From positions 56,918,074 to 56,982,073 of the forward strand of contig OZ024889.1 in assembly GCA_964017195.1 (NCBI GenBank): a stretch of DNA of 64,000 nucleotides, read 5' to 3'. Position 1 is the first letter of the stretch. Every line of letters starts with the position of its first letter. The position numbers and the translations under genes are program-made. This document shows positions 19,101 through 28,609 of this stretch, piece after piece. The stretch is from Siderastrea radians (lineage: Eukaryota; Cnidaria; Anthozoa; Scleractinia; Rhizangiidae). Under the pieces are notes generated by a model, which saw only the letters and a program-made list of their open reading frames with translations, had not been told where the DNA came from and searched no databases.

Positions 19101-22100
19101 ATGAATCAGCTTCCACCGCCGAATCCTATGACATTCGAGGGAAATGTTGCCGAAAACTGGAGAAGATGGATCCAGCAGTTTCGACTTTATCTCAACGCAA
19201 CGGGCCTCGACAAGAAACCACAGCAGCAGCAGTGTTCGTGTTTGCTAACAGTTGCCGGACCAGAGGCGTTGGAAATCTTCAATACGTTTGCTCTCAGTGA
19301 CGATGATCAGACGAAGATTGAAGTGGTGATTAGCAAATTTGAAGAATACTGCACACCGAAGAAGAACGTGACTTACGAGCGACATGTGTTCAACACGAGG
19401 GCGCAGGGAGCGACCGAAGGAATTGATGTTTACGTCACGGAATTACGCAAGCTTGCAAGAAACTGTGAGTTTGGAGAATTACATGATTCCTTAATTCGTG
19501 ATCGTATTGTGTGTGGCATCCGAAGCAATGTAGTCAGGAAACGTCTTCTGCGAGAAAAAGATTTGAATTTGGAGCGAGCAGTCGGAATTTGCAAGTCATC
19601 TGAAATTACTGACAATCAGTTGAAAAACATAGTTGTTGATCAGGATGAACGAGAGCTGAACGAAGTCAAGAGTGACTCAAAAAAGCCACCAGTAAAACCA
19701 AAAGGGGGCAAAGGAAAACCCAGGCAAACAAAGAAATCATTCAACTGTAGAAGATGTGGAGAAGAGCATGAGCCCAAGAAATGTCCAGCATACGGTCAAA
19801 TTTGCCACAAATGCAAACAAAGAAATCATTACGCGAAAGTGTGCCGTTCAAAGCCAAGGGACAGCTCAAAACAAGTGGATGAATACAGGTTAGATGATGA
19901 TTCAGACACAGATGAATTCGTTATTGGAGTCTTAGGAGCTAAGCCAGGCAGCCAGAAAAATTGGATGCAAAATGTTGTTATCAACAATCTCCAGGTCAAT
20001 ATGAAATTGGACACTGGTGCCCAATGTAACGTGTTACCGTACTCCTTGTACTGTAAGCTGACACGAGAGAAACTGAGGAAGTCAAACACCCGGCTTGTGT
20101 CGTATACTGGCCACAAGATACCAGTAATGGGAAAAGCCACTCTCCCTGTGAAACTCAAAGGCAAGTTCCACCCTGTTGAGTTTCATGTCATTGAGCATCC
20201 AGCCACACCAGTAATTGGTCTTCAAACCTGTAATGATCTAATTTTAGTCAAGAGAGTCAGTGCAGTTGATACCCAAAGGGATGAGAACTCATCCAGTGAC
20301 ACTAGTAACCTGGATGTCAACGAAATTCTAAAGAAATATGAGGATGTATTCGATGGTATTGGATGTTTGGAAGGTGCTTATCGGATCAAGATTGATTCCA
20401 GCGTAACTCCAGTGGTTCACCCACCTCGTAAAATACCGTTCACCCAGAGAGAGAACGTTAAGGAAGAGCTTGACCGCATGGAAGCACTAGGTGTCATCTG
20501 CAAGGCAGATGAACCAACTGAATGGGTTAGTTCTTTAGTAGTAGTGCAGAAACCCAATGGCAAAGTACGTGTGTGTTTAGATCCCAGAGATCTAAATAAA
20601 GCTATCCAGAGAGAACACTATCCCATGAAAACTGTGGAAGAAGTTGCAGCTGAACTTAGTGATGCCAAGGTGTTCAGTGTGCTTGATGCCACGTCAGGGA
20701 TCTGGCACATCAAACTTGATGAAGCAAGTACGCAGTTGTTGACATTCAACACACCATTTGGTCGATACCAGTACCTAAGGATGCCATTTGGTATCAACTC
20801 AGCGCCAGAAGTGTTCCAAAAGAAAATGACCCAAGCATTCGAGGACCTGAGCGGTGTCAAGACAATCGCAGACGATATCCTTATTTGGGGAAAAGATGAA
20901 GACGAGCACAACTTTCGCTTGGAGCAAGTGTTGAAACGATCAAGGAAAGTTGGATTGAAGCTCAACCGAAGTAAAATGAAGATCATGACAACCGAAGTGC
21001 CGTACATTGGCCACATCTTGACAGCAAATGGACTGAAACCAGATCCTAGCAAGGTGCAAGCAGTGGAGGAAATGCCATCTCCAGCTGACAAGCCAGCACT
21101 CCTAAGGTTCCTTGGAATGGTGAATTACATGAGTAAATTCATACCTAACCTAGCAGAACTAACTCAGCCATTGAGAGAACTTTTGCACAAGGACGTGGCA
21201 TGGCATTGGTCAGAAAGGCAGGAGAAAGCATTCCGATCCATTAAAGGAAAGCTGACAAGTGATGCAATACTCCAGTATTATGATGTTGAAAAGTCAACCA
21301 CAGTATCAGTAGATGCATCATCCTACGGACTTGGAGCATGTCTACTGCAGGAGGGGCGACCGGTGTGTTACGCATCCAGATCATTGAGCTCCGCTGAGCG
21401 AAATTACGCACAGATTGAAAAAGAACTACTGGCAATCGTGTATGGATGTACTAAATTTCACCAGTATGTATACGGCAAGAAAGTAAGAGTCCAAACTGAC
21501 CACAAACCCCTAGAAGCCTTGTTCCGAAAACCATTATTTCAAGCACCGCAAAGATTGCAACGAATGATGTTAAGGCTTCAGCGTTATGACCTGCAAGTGG
21601 AGTATGAACCAGGCAAAAACTTGTACATTGCAGACACTCTAAGCCGTGCCCCAGAAGGGCAAAATGAAACCGCAGCCAACTCAAAGGATGAATTTGAAGT
21701 GCTCATCATTGAGAACATGCCAGTCAGTGAGGAGAAACTGGAACAGTTCAAACAAGAAACTAGAAAAGATCCAACATTACAGAAGCTCAAGAACACAGTA
21801 CTAAATGGATGGCCGGAGAGCAAGTCTCAGTCAGATCCAGAGCTTCATGGATATTGGAATTTCAAGGAAGAAATCACTGTTTGTGATGACCTACTGCTGA
21901 GGTCTGACAGGCTTATTGTCCCAGATTCGCTAAGAGGAGAGATGCTTAGTAAAATTCACAGCAGTCACTTAGGCATTGGAAAATGCAAGCGCCGAGCCAG
22001 GGATGTCTTGTTTTGGCCCGGAATGAACCAGCAGATAACAGACATGATATCCAAGTGCAATACCTGTAACACGTATAGAAATGCTCAAGCAAGAGAACCA

Positions 22101-23021
22101 CTCAAGAGTCATGAATTACCTGGAAGACCGTGGCAGAAGATCGCAGTTGATCTCTTTGTACTTGACAAACAAGACTATGTAGTAATAGTTGACTATTACT
22201 CGAAGTTCTTTGAGGTGTCGCATTTACCTAACAGTAAAAGCAAGACTGTAATCAACCACATCAAACCACACTTGGCACGGTATGGGATTCCTGAGATAAT
22301 AATCAGTGACAATGGCCCCGAGTTCAGTAGCCATGAGTTTGAAGAGTTAGCAAAGCATTACGGGTTTAAGCATATCACTTCATCGCCAACATATTCGCAG
22401 AGCAATGGCCTTGTAGAACGAGCTGTTCAAACAGCCAAGAACACTCTGAAGAAAGCAAAGGCTGAAAACAAGGATTTCCATCTTGCTTTGCTAGACTATC
22501 GGAACACTCCCATGGAGGAAATTAACCTTTCACCAGCACAGATGCTGATGGGAAGGCGGACAAGAACTCGACTACCAACCACACCATCATTACTAGAGCC
22601 GCAGTATCCAACCGACAACATCAAAGAAGGCCTTAGGCGCCGAGCAGAAATACAGCAGCAGTATTACAATCGACATGGAAAAGTCCTGCAACCATTGAAT
22701 ACAGGAGACACTGTACGAATCCGGAAGCCAGGACAGAAAACATGGACACCTGCTGAAGTTACCAAGGTAACCGAATCACCCAGATCTTATGTTGTTGTGT
22801 CGGATGGAACAAGTTACAGAAGAAACAGGCGAGACCTGATTAAGACCGCTGAAACGACTGGAAGTCGTTGCCAAGCAACTGCAAGTCAGCAACGGACACT
22901 CGGAGATTCCCATAAAAACACTTCAAGACCAGTTAAGGAGCCAGAGAATCCTGCGAGAGTCAGTTTGAAGGGTCGAGTCATTCGACCGCCTGCTTGGTTG
23001 AAAGACTACCACACCAGTTAG
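19101..23021 (+). CDS. Gypsy Gag-Pol polyprotein
   Basis: 1306 residues in one frame. Gag occupies residues 1 to about 210. Two CCHC knuckles follow (CRRCGEEHEPKKC and CHKCKQRNHYAKVC, from residue about 214). The aspartic protease motif LDTGAQCNVL is near 302. Reverse transcriptase has LDPRDLNKA, VLDATSGIWHIKLD, FGINSAPEVFQ and IADDIL near 588 (a YxDD variant that keeps both Asp). RNase H starts VDASSYGLGACLL near 736. Integrase has an HHCC zinc site ending CNTC near 989, then Asp in AVDLF (1014), Asp in ISDNGPEF (1067) and Glu in LVERAVQT (1103). All catalytic residues are present, so the element looks capable of autonomous movement. Confidence 0.95.
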   Translation: MNQLPPPNPMTFEGNVAENWRRWIQQFRLYLNATGLDKKPQQQQCSCLLTVAGPEALEIFNTFALSDDDQTKIEVVISKFEEYCTPKKNVTYERHVFNTRAQGATEGIDVYVTELRKLARNCEFGELHDSLIRDRIVCGIRSNVVRKRLLREKDLNLERAVGICKSSEITDNQLKNIVVDQDERELNEVKSDSKKPPVKPKGGKGKPRQTKKSFNCRRCGEEHEPKKCPAYGQICHKCKQRNHYAKVCRSKPRDSSKQVDEYRLDDDSDTDEFVIGVLGAKPGSQKNWMQNVVINNLQVNMKLDTGAQCNVLPYSLYCKLTREKLRKSNTRLVSYTGHKIPVMGKATLPVKLKGKFHPVEFHVIEHPATPVIGLQTCNDLILVKRVSAVDTQRDENSSSDTSNLDVNEILKKYEDVFDGIGCLEGAYRIKIDSSVTPVVHPPRKIPFTQRENVKEELDRMEALGVICKADEPTEWVSSLVVVQKPNGKVRVCLDPRDLNKAIQREHYPMKTVEEVAAELSDAKVFSVLDATSGIWHIKLDEASTQLLTFNTPFGRYQYLRMPFGINSAPEVFQKKMTQAFEDLSGVKTIADDILIWGKDEDEHNFRLEQVLKRSRKVGLKLNRSKMKIMTTEVPYIGHILTANGLKPDPSKVQAVEEMPSPADKPALLRFLGMVNYMSKFIPNLAELTQPLRELLHKDVAWHWSERQEKAFRSIKGKLTSDAILQYYDVEKSTTVSVDASSYGLGACLLQEGRPVCYASRSLSSAERNYAQIEKELLAIVYGCTKFHQYVYGKKVRVQTDHKPLEALFRKPLFQAPQRLQRMMLRLQRYDLQVEYEPGKNLYIADTLSRAPEGQNETAANSKDEFEVLIIENMPVSEEKLEQFKQETRKDPTLQKLKNTVLNGWPESKSQSDPELHGYWNFKEEITVCDDLLLRSDRLIVPDSLRGEMLSKIHSSHLGIGKCKRRARDVLFWPGMNQQITDMISKCNTCNTYRNAQAREPLKSHELPGRPWQKIAVDLFVLDKQDYVVIVDYYSKFFEVSHLPNSKSKTVINHIKPHLARYGIPEIIISDNGPEFSSHEFEELAKHYGFKHITSSPTYSQSNGLVERAVQTAKNTLKKAKAENKDFHLALLDYRNTPMEEINLSPAQMLMGRRTRTRLPTTPSLLEPQYPTDNIKEGLRRRAEIQQQYYNRHGKVLQPLNTGDTVRIRKPGQKTWTPAEVTKVTESPRSYVVVSDGTSYRRNRRDLIKTAETTGSRCQATASQQRTLGDSHKNTSRPVKEPENPARVSLKGRVIRPPAWLKDYHTS

Positions 23022-23145
23022 GGTGAACACTTTAAATTTTGAACAAACTTAGTTGATATTTATGTTGCTGATGCAAGTAATGGACATTAAGAAAAAGAGA
23101 CTCTTGAGACAGACTCCGAGATGTTCACTTAGTTTATTTTTCCAT

Positions 23146-23300
23146 AAAAAAAGGGAGATGTTAGGATATGTTAGTTACCAGGCTCCAAGTTACACGCTGT
23201 TATGCCTCGTTTTCATGTCAGTCAATAAAGCATGAGTTGTTGTACAGAACGGCCATCTTGGATGTTCCTTACTTAGAAGTAGTTTAGAGAGAACATTACA
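23146..23300 (+). repeat. Gypsy polypurine tract and 3' LTR
   Basis: AAAAAAAGGGAGA (23146-23158) abuts the 3' LTR at 23159-23300, which matches the 5' LTR base for base. Confidence 0.93.
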
Positions 23301-24221
23301 GGTTGGACGATCAATGGGTAGCGGATTTAGTCGAAGTGCAACCGTTGGCCAAATATAATCGGGGCCTACGCTACTTGTTGACGGTCGTGGATGTCTTGTC
23401 GAAATACGCGTGGGTGCAACCCTTGAAAGACAAAACCGGCGTGGCCCTCGTGAAAGCCTTTGAGAAGATTTTGAAACAAGGACGACGACACCCCAACCGA
23501 TTGCAAACGGATCGAGGGAAAGAATTTTACAATCGGACGTTTCAACGATGGCTCGACGAGCAAGGGATTCACCATTTTTCCACCGAAGGCGATGCCAAAG
23601 CCAGTGTGGTGGAACGATTTAACCGCACCTTGAAAGAACGGTTGTATCGTTATTTTACCGCGGCCAACACCTTACGCTTTGACGATGTCTTACCCGAGTT
23701 GGTGCAAGGGTACAATGCCACCCGTCATCGAAGTATTGGCATGGCTCCTCAAGACGTGACGTGGGACAACGAAGAAGCCGTGTGGAAACGATTGTACGCC
23801 AAACGATGGAAAAGCCAGAAAAAACCTAAATTCAACGTCGGCGATCGGGTGCGTCTCAACAAGATTCATCGCACCTTTGAAAAAGGGTATTTACCTGGTT
23901 GGACCGAAGAAGTGTTTGTGGTGCATCGTGTGATCCCGGGCCCCGTGCCTACCTATAAGATTCGTGAATGGGATGATACCCCGGTCCAAGGCACGTTTTA
24001 CGAGGAGGATTTACAAAAAGTGCATGTGTCCGACGTGTTTCGCATCGAAAAGGTACTTAAGCGTCAAAAAGATCGATGGCTGGTCAAGTGGAAAGGGTGG
24101 CCCGACAAGTACAATAGTTGGATTGCTCGTGGTGACGTGACCTCTCTCCAGCCACCCAAGAGGAAAAAGACAAGTCCACCCAAGGCACCCCAGCCACCCA
24201 AAAGACGACGACGTGACTAAC

Positions 24222-25247
24222 ATGACGTGGGTGCCCAATTCGTCGTTTTACGTGACGTTGATGAGTCATGCGAGTACCAAGGAGTTTCCTGGCAACAAAG
24301 CCCATCTGTTCCGAAACCGGTTGCCGAAACCCATTCGATTTGTGGGACGAGGATGGATGGTGGGTATGGTGAGTTTATCCTTACCTGCCATTCCGGTGGT
24401 GGAGGAACAGTTGGTCGGCGACTCCCATCCTCTGTTGTACGTGCGATGGCACGAACACGACTTTAAAATAGACGATTGGGGCAGCGAGGCATGGTGGTAT
24501 GAGCCGCAGGAATGGACCGTGAGGGGCCAAGACATGAAAAAGGAGATGGCCTCGTCGCCGACGGGATCGCACTTTTTTCACCAATTGATCTACCGTTACC
24601 AGCAAGAACGTACTAGACGAATCAAACCCAAAGACAAATGGGTGGGGCCCGATGGCGTCAAAATGTACCCGACCTTTGAATGGAGCTCGGAAGGGGATTT
24701 GTTGGTGAATACCAAGCCCGTGGATTACAAAACACATGTGGCGCGCGTGTCATGGGGCAGAACCTTAGCCCTGAAAATGGGATGGCTCGAAGAAGTGTCT
24801 CCCGGGACCTATCGATTGGGACCGAATCTCTTGCCAGACTTGGATGGCATGTCCACCATTCCCAACCCGACGGATGTCCCCAATTTTTGGAAAGTGGAGG
24901 GGGACTATCTGAAGTTGAGTCTATCGTGCCCTTGGCGGATTGTGAATCTCAATGACAAATTTCGTGTCTCGTCGGAATTTCCTGCGGTGCGTCCTTTGCA
25001 CGTGTATTGCAATGTAGGGACCAGCAGCATGGTGGGGGGTCGCATCACGGATCTCTTGCGAGAAATCAAGTACCAGCCTCAAAACACCACCCACTTTGAA
25101 CCTCGTCATATTCAATATGTCCCGGTACGCAATGAAGTGGTGGAAATCGTGGAAACCCAGATGGCCGAAACCAATGGGGATCTCGTCCAATTTGGCGAAG
25201 GACGTACCCTCCTGACCCTCCACTTTAAAAGGGAGGTGGTGGTGTGA
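24222..25247 (+). CDS. Penton-like minor capsid protein, copy 1
   Basis: 341 residues from the ATG two bases after the integrase stop. It begins NSSFYVTLMSHASTKEFPGN and has WMVGMVSLSLP near residue 45. The C-terminal part holds LHVYCNVGTSSMVGG, LLREI and HIQYVPV, and ends VQFGEGRTLLTLHFKR. This layout is the one I associate with Polinton/adintovirus penton-type (single jelly-roll vertex) proteins. It is clearly paralogous to the next gene along its whole length. The assignment rests on motif recall, without a structural comparison. Confidence 0.6.
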   Translation: MTWVPNSSFYVTLMSHASTKEFPGNKAHLFRNRLPKPIRFVGRGWMVGMVSLSLPAIPVVEEQLVGDSHPLLYVRWHEHDFKIDDWGSEAWWYEPQEWTVRGQDMKKEMASSPTGSHFFHQLIYRYQQERTRRIKPKDKWVGPDGVKMYPTFEWSSEGDLLVNTKPVDYKTHVARVSWGRTLALKMGWLEEVSPGTYRLGPNLLPDLDGMSTIPNPTDVPNFWKVEGDYLKLSLSCPWRIVNLNDKFRVSSEFPAVRPLHVYCNVGTSSMVGGRITDLLREIKYQPQNTTHFEPRHIQYVPVRNEVVEIVETQMAETNGDLVQFGEGRTLLTLHFKREVVV

Positions 25248-25258
25248 AGAAGACAAAG

Positions 25259-26308
25259 ATGTCGATCTACGTGACGTTACCGAGTCATTCTAACCGCCGT
25301 GAATTTCCCAACAACCAAGCCAATTCGTTCAAGATTCGTCTACCGCAGCCGTTACGGTTAGAAGGGGGTGGATGGCAAGTGGGCTTGAGTGCCATTTCCT
25401 TACCGGACACCGGGGTCAACATTTTTAATCTGCTGCCGGCGGATCAGTTCGTGTTTGGCACCTCTTGTTACCGATTGACCTCCGCGGGACGTACGGTGAA
25501 AAGCTTCAATATGAAAATGGAGGATTTGAATCAGGATGATTCCATTGTGGATGGCGTGACCTTCATGAAAGCCTTTTTGCAATTGGTGAGACAACGTATG
25601 AACTATGCTTACTTGAACAACTATGGCGCACCGAATACGGAGCGGGGAAAGAAGACGTGTACGACCTTTGAGTGGGACGGCGAAGATTTGGTGATGAACA
25701 ATCGCAATATCATGCGGTACAAGTACGTGCTTCCATACACAGACAACACGACGATGTTCGTCCCTCACTTTAGCATTCATCATCTCATGGCCGAAAAAAT
25801 GGGATGGTTTAAAAAGAACGACCAAGGAAACTATGTGTTGGGACCCAACTTGAACATGGAATTCCGTGATGACAAGGTTCCCAACAATAGCGACATTGAA
25901 TTAAGAACTAGCAAGAATGTGCCGGAGTATTATCAAGTGACCACAGATGGTGCTGGGACCACATGGATTTGGTTGAGTTTCAGCGTGAATTGGCGTTTCA
26001 CCAACTTGAATGTAGCGTTTCGTGCCGTGGTGGGGGATCCCACGCGAACGCTCCACGTGTACTCGGACGTCGCAGGCAGCAGTGTAGTGGGTAATCGCGT
26101 GACCGATTTGTTGCGTGAAATCCAGTACAAACGACAAGGACGTGGCACCCTCTACTTTGAACCGTTGCACATTCAATACATGTCTCTTCGTAACGAGGTG
26201 ATCGAAATCATTCACATTCAAGTGGCCGAAACGATTGGTAGGGGAGGCGACTTGGTCAAGTTTGGCAACGGCCATACCATTGTCACGTTGCACTTCAAAA
26301 AGGCATAA
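25259..26308 (+). CDS. Penton-like minor capsid protein, copy 2
   Basis: 349 residues; the ATG lies 12 bases after the previous stop. It shares the whole architecture of its neighbour: IYVTLPSHSNRREFPNN, WQVGLSAISLP, RTLHVYSDVAGSSVVGN, TDLLREIQY, LHIQYMSLRNEVIEI and a final GHTIVTLHFKK. Divergence between the two is large outside these blocks, so the duplication is old. Two vertex-type proteins could form different capsomers or a base and a spike. Confidence 0.6.
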   Translation: MSIYVTLPSHSNRREFPNNQANSFKIRLPQPLRLEGGGWQVGLSAISLPDTGVNIFNLLPADQFVFGTSCYRLTSAGRTVKSFNMKMEDLNQDDSIVDGVTFMKAFLQLVRQRMNYAYLNNYGAPNTERGKKTCTTFEWDGEDLVMNNRNIMRYKYVLPYTDNTTMFVPHFSIHHLMAEKMGWFKKNDQGNYVLGPNLNMEFRDDKVPNNSDIELRTSKNVPEYYQVTTDGAGTTWIWLSFSVNWRFTNLNVAFRAVVGDPTRTLHVYSDVAGSSVVGNRVTDLLREIQYKRQGRGTLYFEPLHIQYMSLRNEVIEIIHIQVAETIGRGGDLVKFGNGHTIVTLHFKKA

Positions 26309-26322
26309 AAAAGAGAGACGAG
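26305..26322 (+). promoter_or_regulatory. Putative late promoter motif, site 1
   Basis: ATAAAAAAGAGAGACGAG, 19-36 bases before the ATG at 26341. Similar words occur at 26577-26591 and 29953-29966. Confidence 0.4.
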
Positions 26323-26340
26323 AAGGAACCCAACTCAATC

Positions 26341-26574
26341 ATGCCTCCGAAACGACGACGACGACTACGAAGACGAAAACAACCTCCCCAAGCGGGGGAA
26401 GGGATCAACGCGGTGGTTGCGGGAATTCCTAAAGCCGCATGGGCCATCACCAAAGGGATAGAAAAGTTGGCGAAAAAGAATGCCAGAAAATCGCATTTGA
26501 AACGCATGGAGGAAATCCGACAAGGAAAACGAAAACGCTATGCGGGGGAATCGTTTACGTGCAACCTCATGTGA
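26341..26574 (+). CDS. Small basic core-type protein (77 aa)
   Basis: Starts MPPKRRRRLRRRK, then a Gly/Ala helical segment (GINAVVAGIPKAAWAITKGIEKL) and a second Lys/Arg cluster. Charge and position between penton-like and capsid genes suggest a virion DNA-binding or core protein. No homologue named. Confidence 0.55.
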   Translation: MPPKRRRRLRRRKQPPQAGEGINAVVAGIPKAAWAITKGIEKLAKKNARKSHLKRMEEIRQGKRKRYAGESFTCNLM

Positions 26575-26576
26575 GT

Positions 26577-26591
26577 GTAAAAAGAGACGAG
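26577..26591 (+). promoter_or_regulatory. Putative late promoter motif, site 2
   Basis: GTAAAAAGAGACGAG, about 55-65 bases before the ATG at 26644. Confidence 0.35.
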
Positions 26592-26643
26592 CCCCCTGTG
26601 AAAAATAACAAAAGGCATCCCTGGTGAAGAAGAAGAAGACACC

Positions 26644-26970
26644 ATGCGAGGGGGAAGTTTGACCCGATTTCGGACCGACGAGTGGTATGATCAACATGGC
26701 AAAGGGTTGGTAACGGATCTCTTGCGTGGGGGGTTCCAAGGCCTTAAAAGCACGCGAAATCCTTTAAAACTGCCTAGTAATATCAAGAGAGGCTTGACTA
26801 CGGGTTTGACACGTGGGATCAAACGCAAAGCCGAAGACGTCATTAAAAAAGAAATTACCAAACGAGCCAAGAAAGCCTTGAGCCATAAGAACGTGAAACA
26901 AGCCGTACGGGTAGCCAGTGCCTTATTTCCCAAGCAAACCAAACGGGCGCGTGATATTTTGGGAGTGTGA
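26644..26970 (+). CDS. Basic virion-type protein (108 aa)
   Basis: Begins MRGGSLTRFRTDEWYD and is rich in Lys/Arg (GLTRGIKRKAEDVIKKEIT) with amphipathic helices. It ends KRARDILGV. The MRGG start resembles processing sites used by adenain-type proteases. Likely a core or membrane-active minor capsid protein, inferred from context only. Confidence 0.5.
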   Translation: MRGGSLTRFRTDEWYDQHGKGLVTDLLRGGFQGLKSTRNPLKLPSNIKRGLTTGLTRGIKRKAEDVIKKEITKRAKKALSHKNVKQAVRVASALFPKQTKRARDILGV

Positions 26971-26972
26971 AC

Positions 26973-27206
26973 ATGGACCCCGTGCCTTCGCGACCTCGAC
27001 GAATTCGTAGTGATCGGGGCTTGTCTCAATGGGGAGGCCTGTATCCGTTTTGGAAACTCATGCGACGACAACGTGGCGGCTGGTTGAGTTCCGAGGTGAT
27101 GCTACTGCCCGGGTTTGATTTGAGACAACGCTTAGCACGACGACGACGGTATAAAAACCCCTCACGACGACGGCGGGGTACCAGTACTCGACGACGACGA
27201 CGTTAA
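26973..27206 (+). CDS. Arg-rich core-type protein (77 aa)
   Basis: Starts two bases after the previous stop. The C-terminus is almost all Arg (RRRRYKNPSRRRRGTSTRRR). Two RGG-like or RGLS sites occur upstream. It resembles small condensing proteins of adenovirus-like capsids in composition only. The TATA box of the capsid gene (27150-27156) lies inside it. Confidence 0.55.
   Translation: MDPVPSRPRRIRSDRGLSQWGGLYPFWKLMRRQRGGWLSSEVMLLPGFDLRQRLARRRRYKNPSRRRRGTSTRRRRR
27150..27156 (+). promoter_or_regulatory. TATA box of the major capsid gene
   Basis: GGTATAAAAACC, 59 bases before the capsid ATG and within the upstream gene. Confidence 0.55.
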
Positions 27207-27208
27207 AC

Positions 27209-28609
27209 ATGGGTGACTTCGGTATGCAAGCCGCCCCGGCGCACCAACGTTCCGAAGGGACCGTCACCCCCGCGTTACGGCTTTTCCGGGTGCCACCCAC
27301 CGACATTAGCATCAATGCCTATCGCATGGTCACCGTTCAACCCACGACCACGGGCATCAATCCGATGGAATTCATCATTCCGGGGTTGGACGATTTTGTG
27401 GATTTGGGACGCAGTTACTTTACCATGGAATTGAGATTGCAGAAAAGTACGAACGATAACTTGGACGCTGCTCAAAAATTGTGGCCCGTCAACAATTTGG
27501 CCCATTCCATCATCAAACAAATTGACTTGCATTTGAATGGCACGTTGATCAGTCCTCAATCCGACACCTACCATTACAAAGCCTACCTGGAAACCTTGTT
27601 GAATTATGACCGAGAAGATGGCAAGACCGTGTTAGGACCCCAAGGCTGGTTCAATCAAGTGGATTTCCCACCCCAATGGACTGCTACCAACACAGACAAA
27701 GCAGGAAACCATGCTCACTGGCAAGCTCTGACTGCTAATCATAAAGTGGCCTTCAATACCTCTGTGGCCGAAGTGGCCAAGTATGCTGGAGGCGTCACCC
27801 ACAGTCTGGTGTTTACCCCGCACCTGGAAGTGTTTCACTTTGGCAAATTGTTGGTGCCAGGCATCGAAATCAAGATGAAATTTCATTTCAATAGCCCGAA
27901 CCTGTTTTTCAATGGGGTGGCTCTGGCTGGCCGATTGATGGAAGGCGATGTCAAACTACGGTTTCATCTCTGTCAACTGCGTTTGGATGATGCCATCTAC
28001 CAGAGTTTGTCTGCCAAAAGACACAATCAAGGCCAAGTGGCTGCCTACCCGACCGTCCGCAGTGAAATCCGCACCTTCAGCATTCAAGGCAACCTGACCC
28101 GTCTTGATATCCCCAACCTGTTTCAAAACAGAATACCGGACCGATTGATTGTAGGGTTGTTGGACAGCCGCGCCTTCAATGGGGATGTGACCCGAGATCC
28201 CTTCTGTTTCCAGAAATTTGGTTTGACCTCCATGAAACAGATTGTCAAAGGAGAAGAATACCCTTATGAAACCCTACACTTGGTGCACAACAATGCCACC
28301 CAAGATAACTTGGGGTACTTCCGTTTTCTGCAAGCCAGTGGTGCTTGGTGTAAAAAGAAAGGCAATATGGTGGAACTAGGAGATTGGGGCCAAGCTAAAA
28401 ATTGTACCTTGTTCATGTTTGACAATGTGGCCAATGGATGTGCCGACAGTCAAACCCTCAACCCCAAGCAAACCGGGGATTTACAACTGGTCTTGGAATT
28501 TGGAGCTGCCCCCGGTACCAATATAACGGTGCTCGTCTATGGAGAATTTGAGAACTTGCTGGAGATTGACAGCAACGGAGCCGTGTTGTACAACATTTAC
28601 CAACACTGA
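27209..28609 (+). CDS. Major capsid protein (double jelly-roll)
   Basis: 466 residues, open throughout. N-terminal motifs LFRVPPTDISINAYRMV, NPMEFIIPGLDDFVDLG and SIIKQIDLHLNGTLISPQ, then YHYKAYLETLLNYDRE, are characteristic of Polinton/adintovirus hexon-type capsid proteins. Later blocks are PHLEVFHFGKLLVPGIEI, LIVGLLDSRAFNGD and a C-terminal LVLEFGAAPGTNITVLVYGE. It forms the capsid shell as trimers. Its stop overlaps the protease start by one base (TGATG). No lesion seen. Confidence 0.88.
   Translation: MGDFGMQAAPAHQRSEGTVTPALRLFRVPPTDISINAYRMVTVQPTTTGINPMEFIIPGLDDFVDLGRSYFTMELRLQKSTNDNLDAAQKLWPVNNLAHSIIKQIDLHLNGTLISPQSDTYHYKAYLETLLNYDREDGKTVLGPQGWFNQVDFPPQWTATNTDKAGNHAHWQALTANHKVAFNTSVAEVAKYAGGVTHSLVFTPHLEVFHFGKLLVPGIEIKMKFHFNSPNLFFNGVALAGRLMEGDVKLRFHLCQLRLDDAIYQSLSAKRHNQGQVAAYPTVRSEIRTFSIQGNLTRLDIPNLFQNRIPDRLIVGLLDSRAFNGDVTRDPFCFQKFGLTSMKQIVKGEEYPYETLHLVHNNATQDNLGYFRFLQASGAWCKKKGNMVELGDWGQAKNCTLFMFDNVANGCADSQTLNPKQTGDLQLVLEFGAAPGTNITVLVYGEFENLLEIDSNGAVLYNIYQH

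Larger units (their letters stand above)
18938..23300 (+). mobile_element. Intact Ty3/Gypsy retrotransposon nested in integrase
   Basis: A 4,363-bp element flanked by the 5-bp duplication GGTTG (18933-18937 and 23301-23305). The two 142-bp LTRs start TG, end CA and show no difference by eye. A primer-binding site and a polypurine tract are present and the single gag-pol frame is open. Identical LTRs mean a very young insertion that postdates the Polinton. Confidence 0.95.
18713..24220 (+). pseudogene. Polinton integrase with chromodomain, split by Gypsy
   Basis: The N-terminal part (18713-18937) has a helical DNA-binding region ending in the conserved YTLHKPRRRRFP motif. The reading frame resumes at 23306, right after the retrotransposon and one copy of its GGTTG duplication. 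The downstream part holds the DDE triad: D in VADLVEV, D in QTDRGKEF and E in VVERFNRTLKER. A basic linker and a chromodomain (FRIEKVLKRQKDRWLVKWKG) follow, with a Lys/Arg tail. Chromodomain-bearing rve integrases are typical of many Polintons and catalyse insertion of the element. If the 4,363-bp retrotransposon and one duplication are ignored, the frame is uninterrupted, so the gene was intact before the insertion. Confidence 0.9.
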
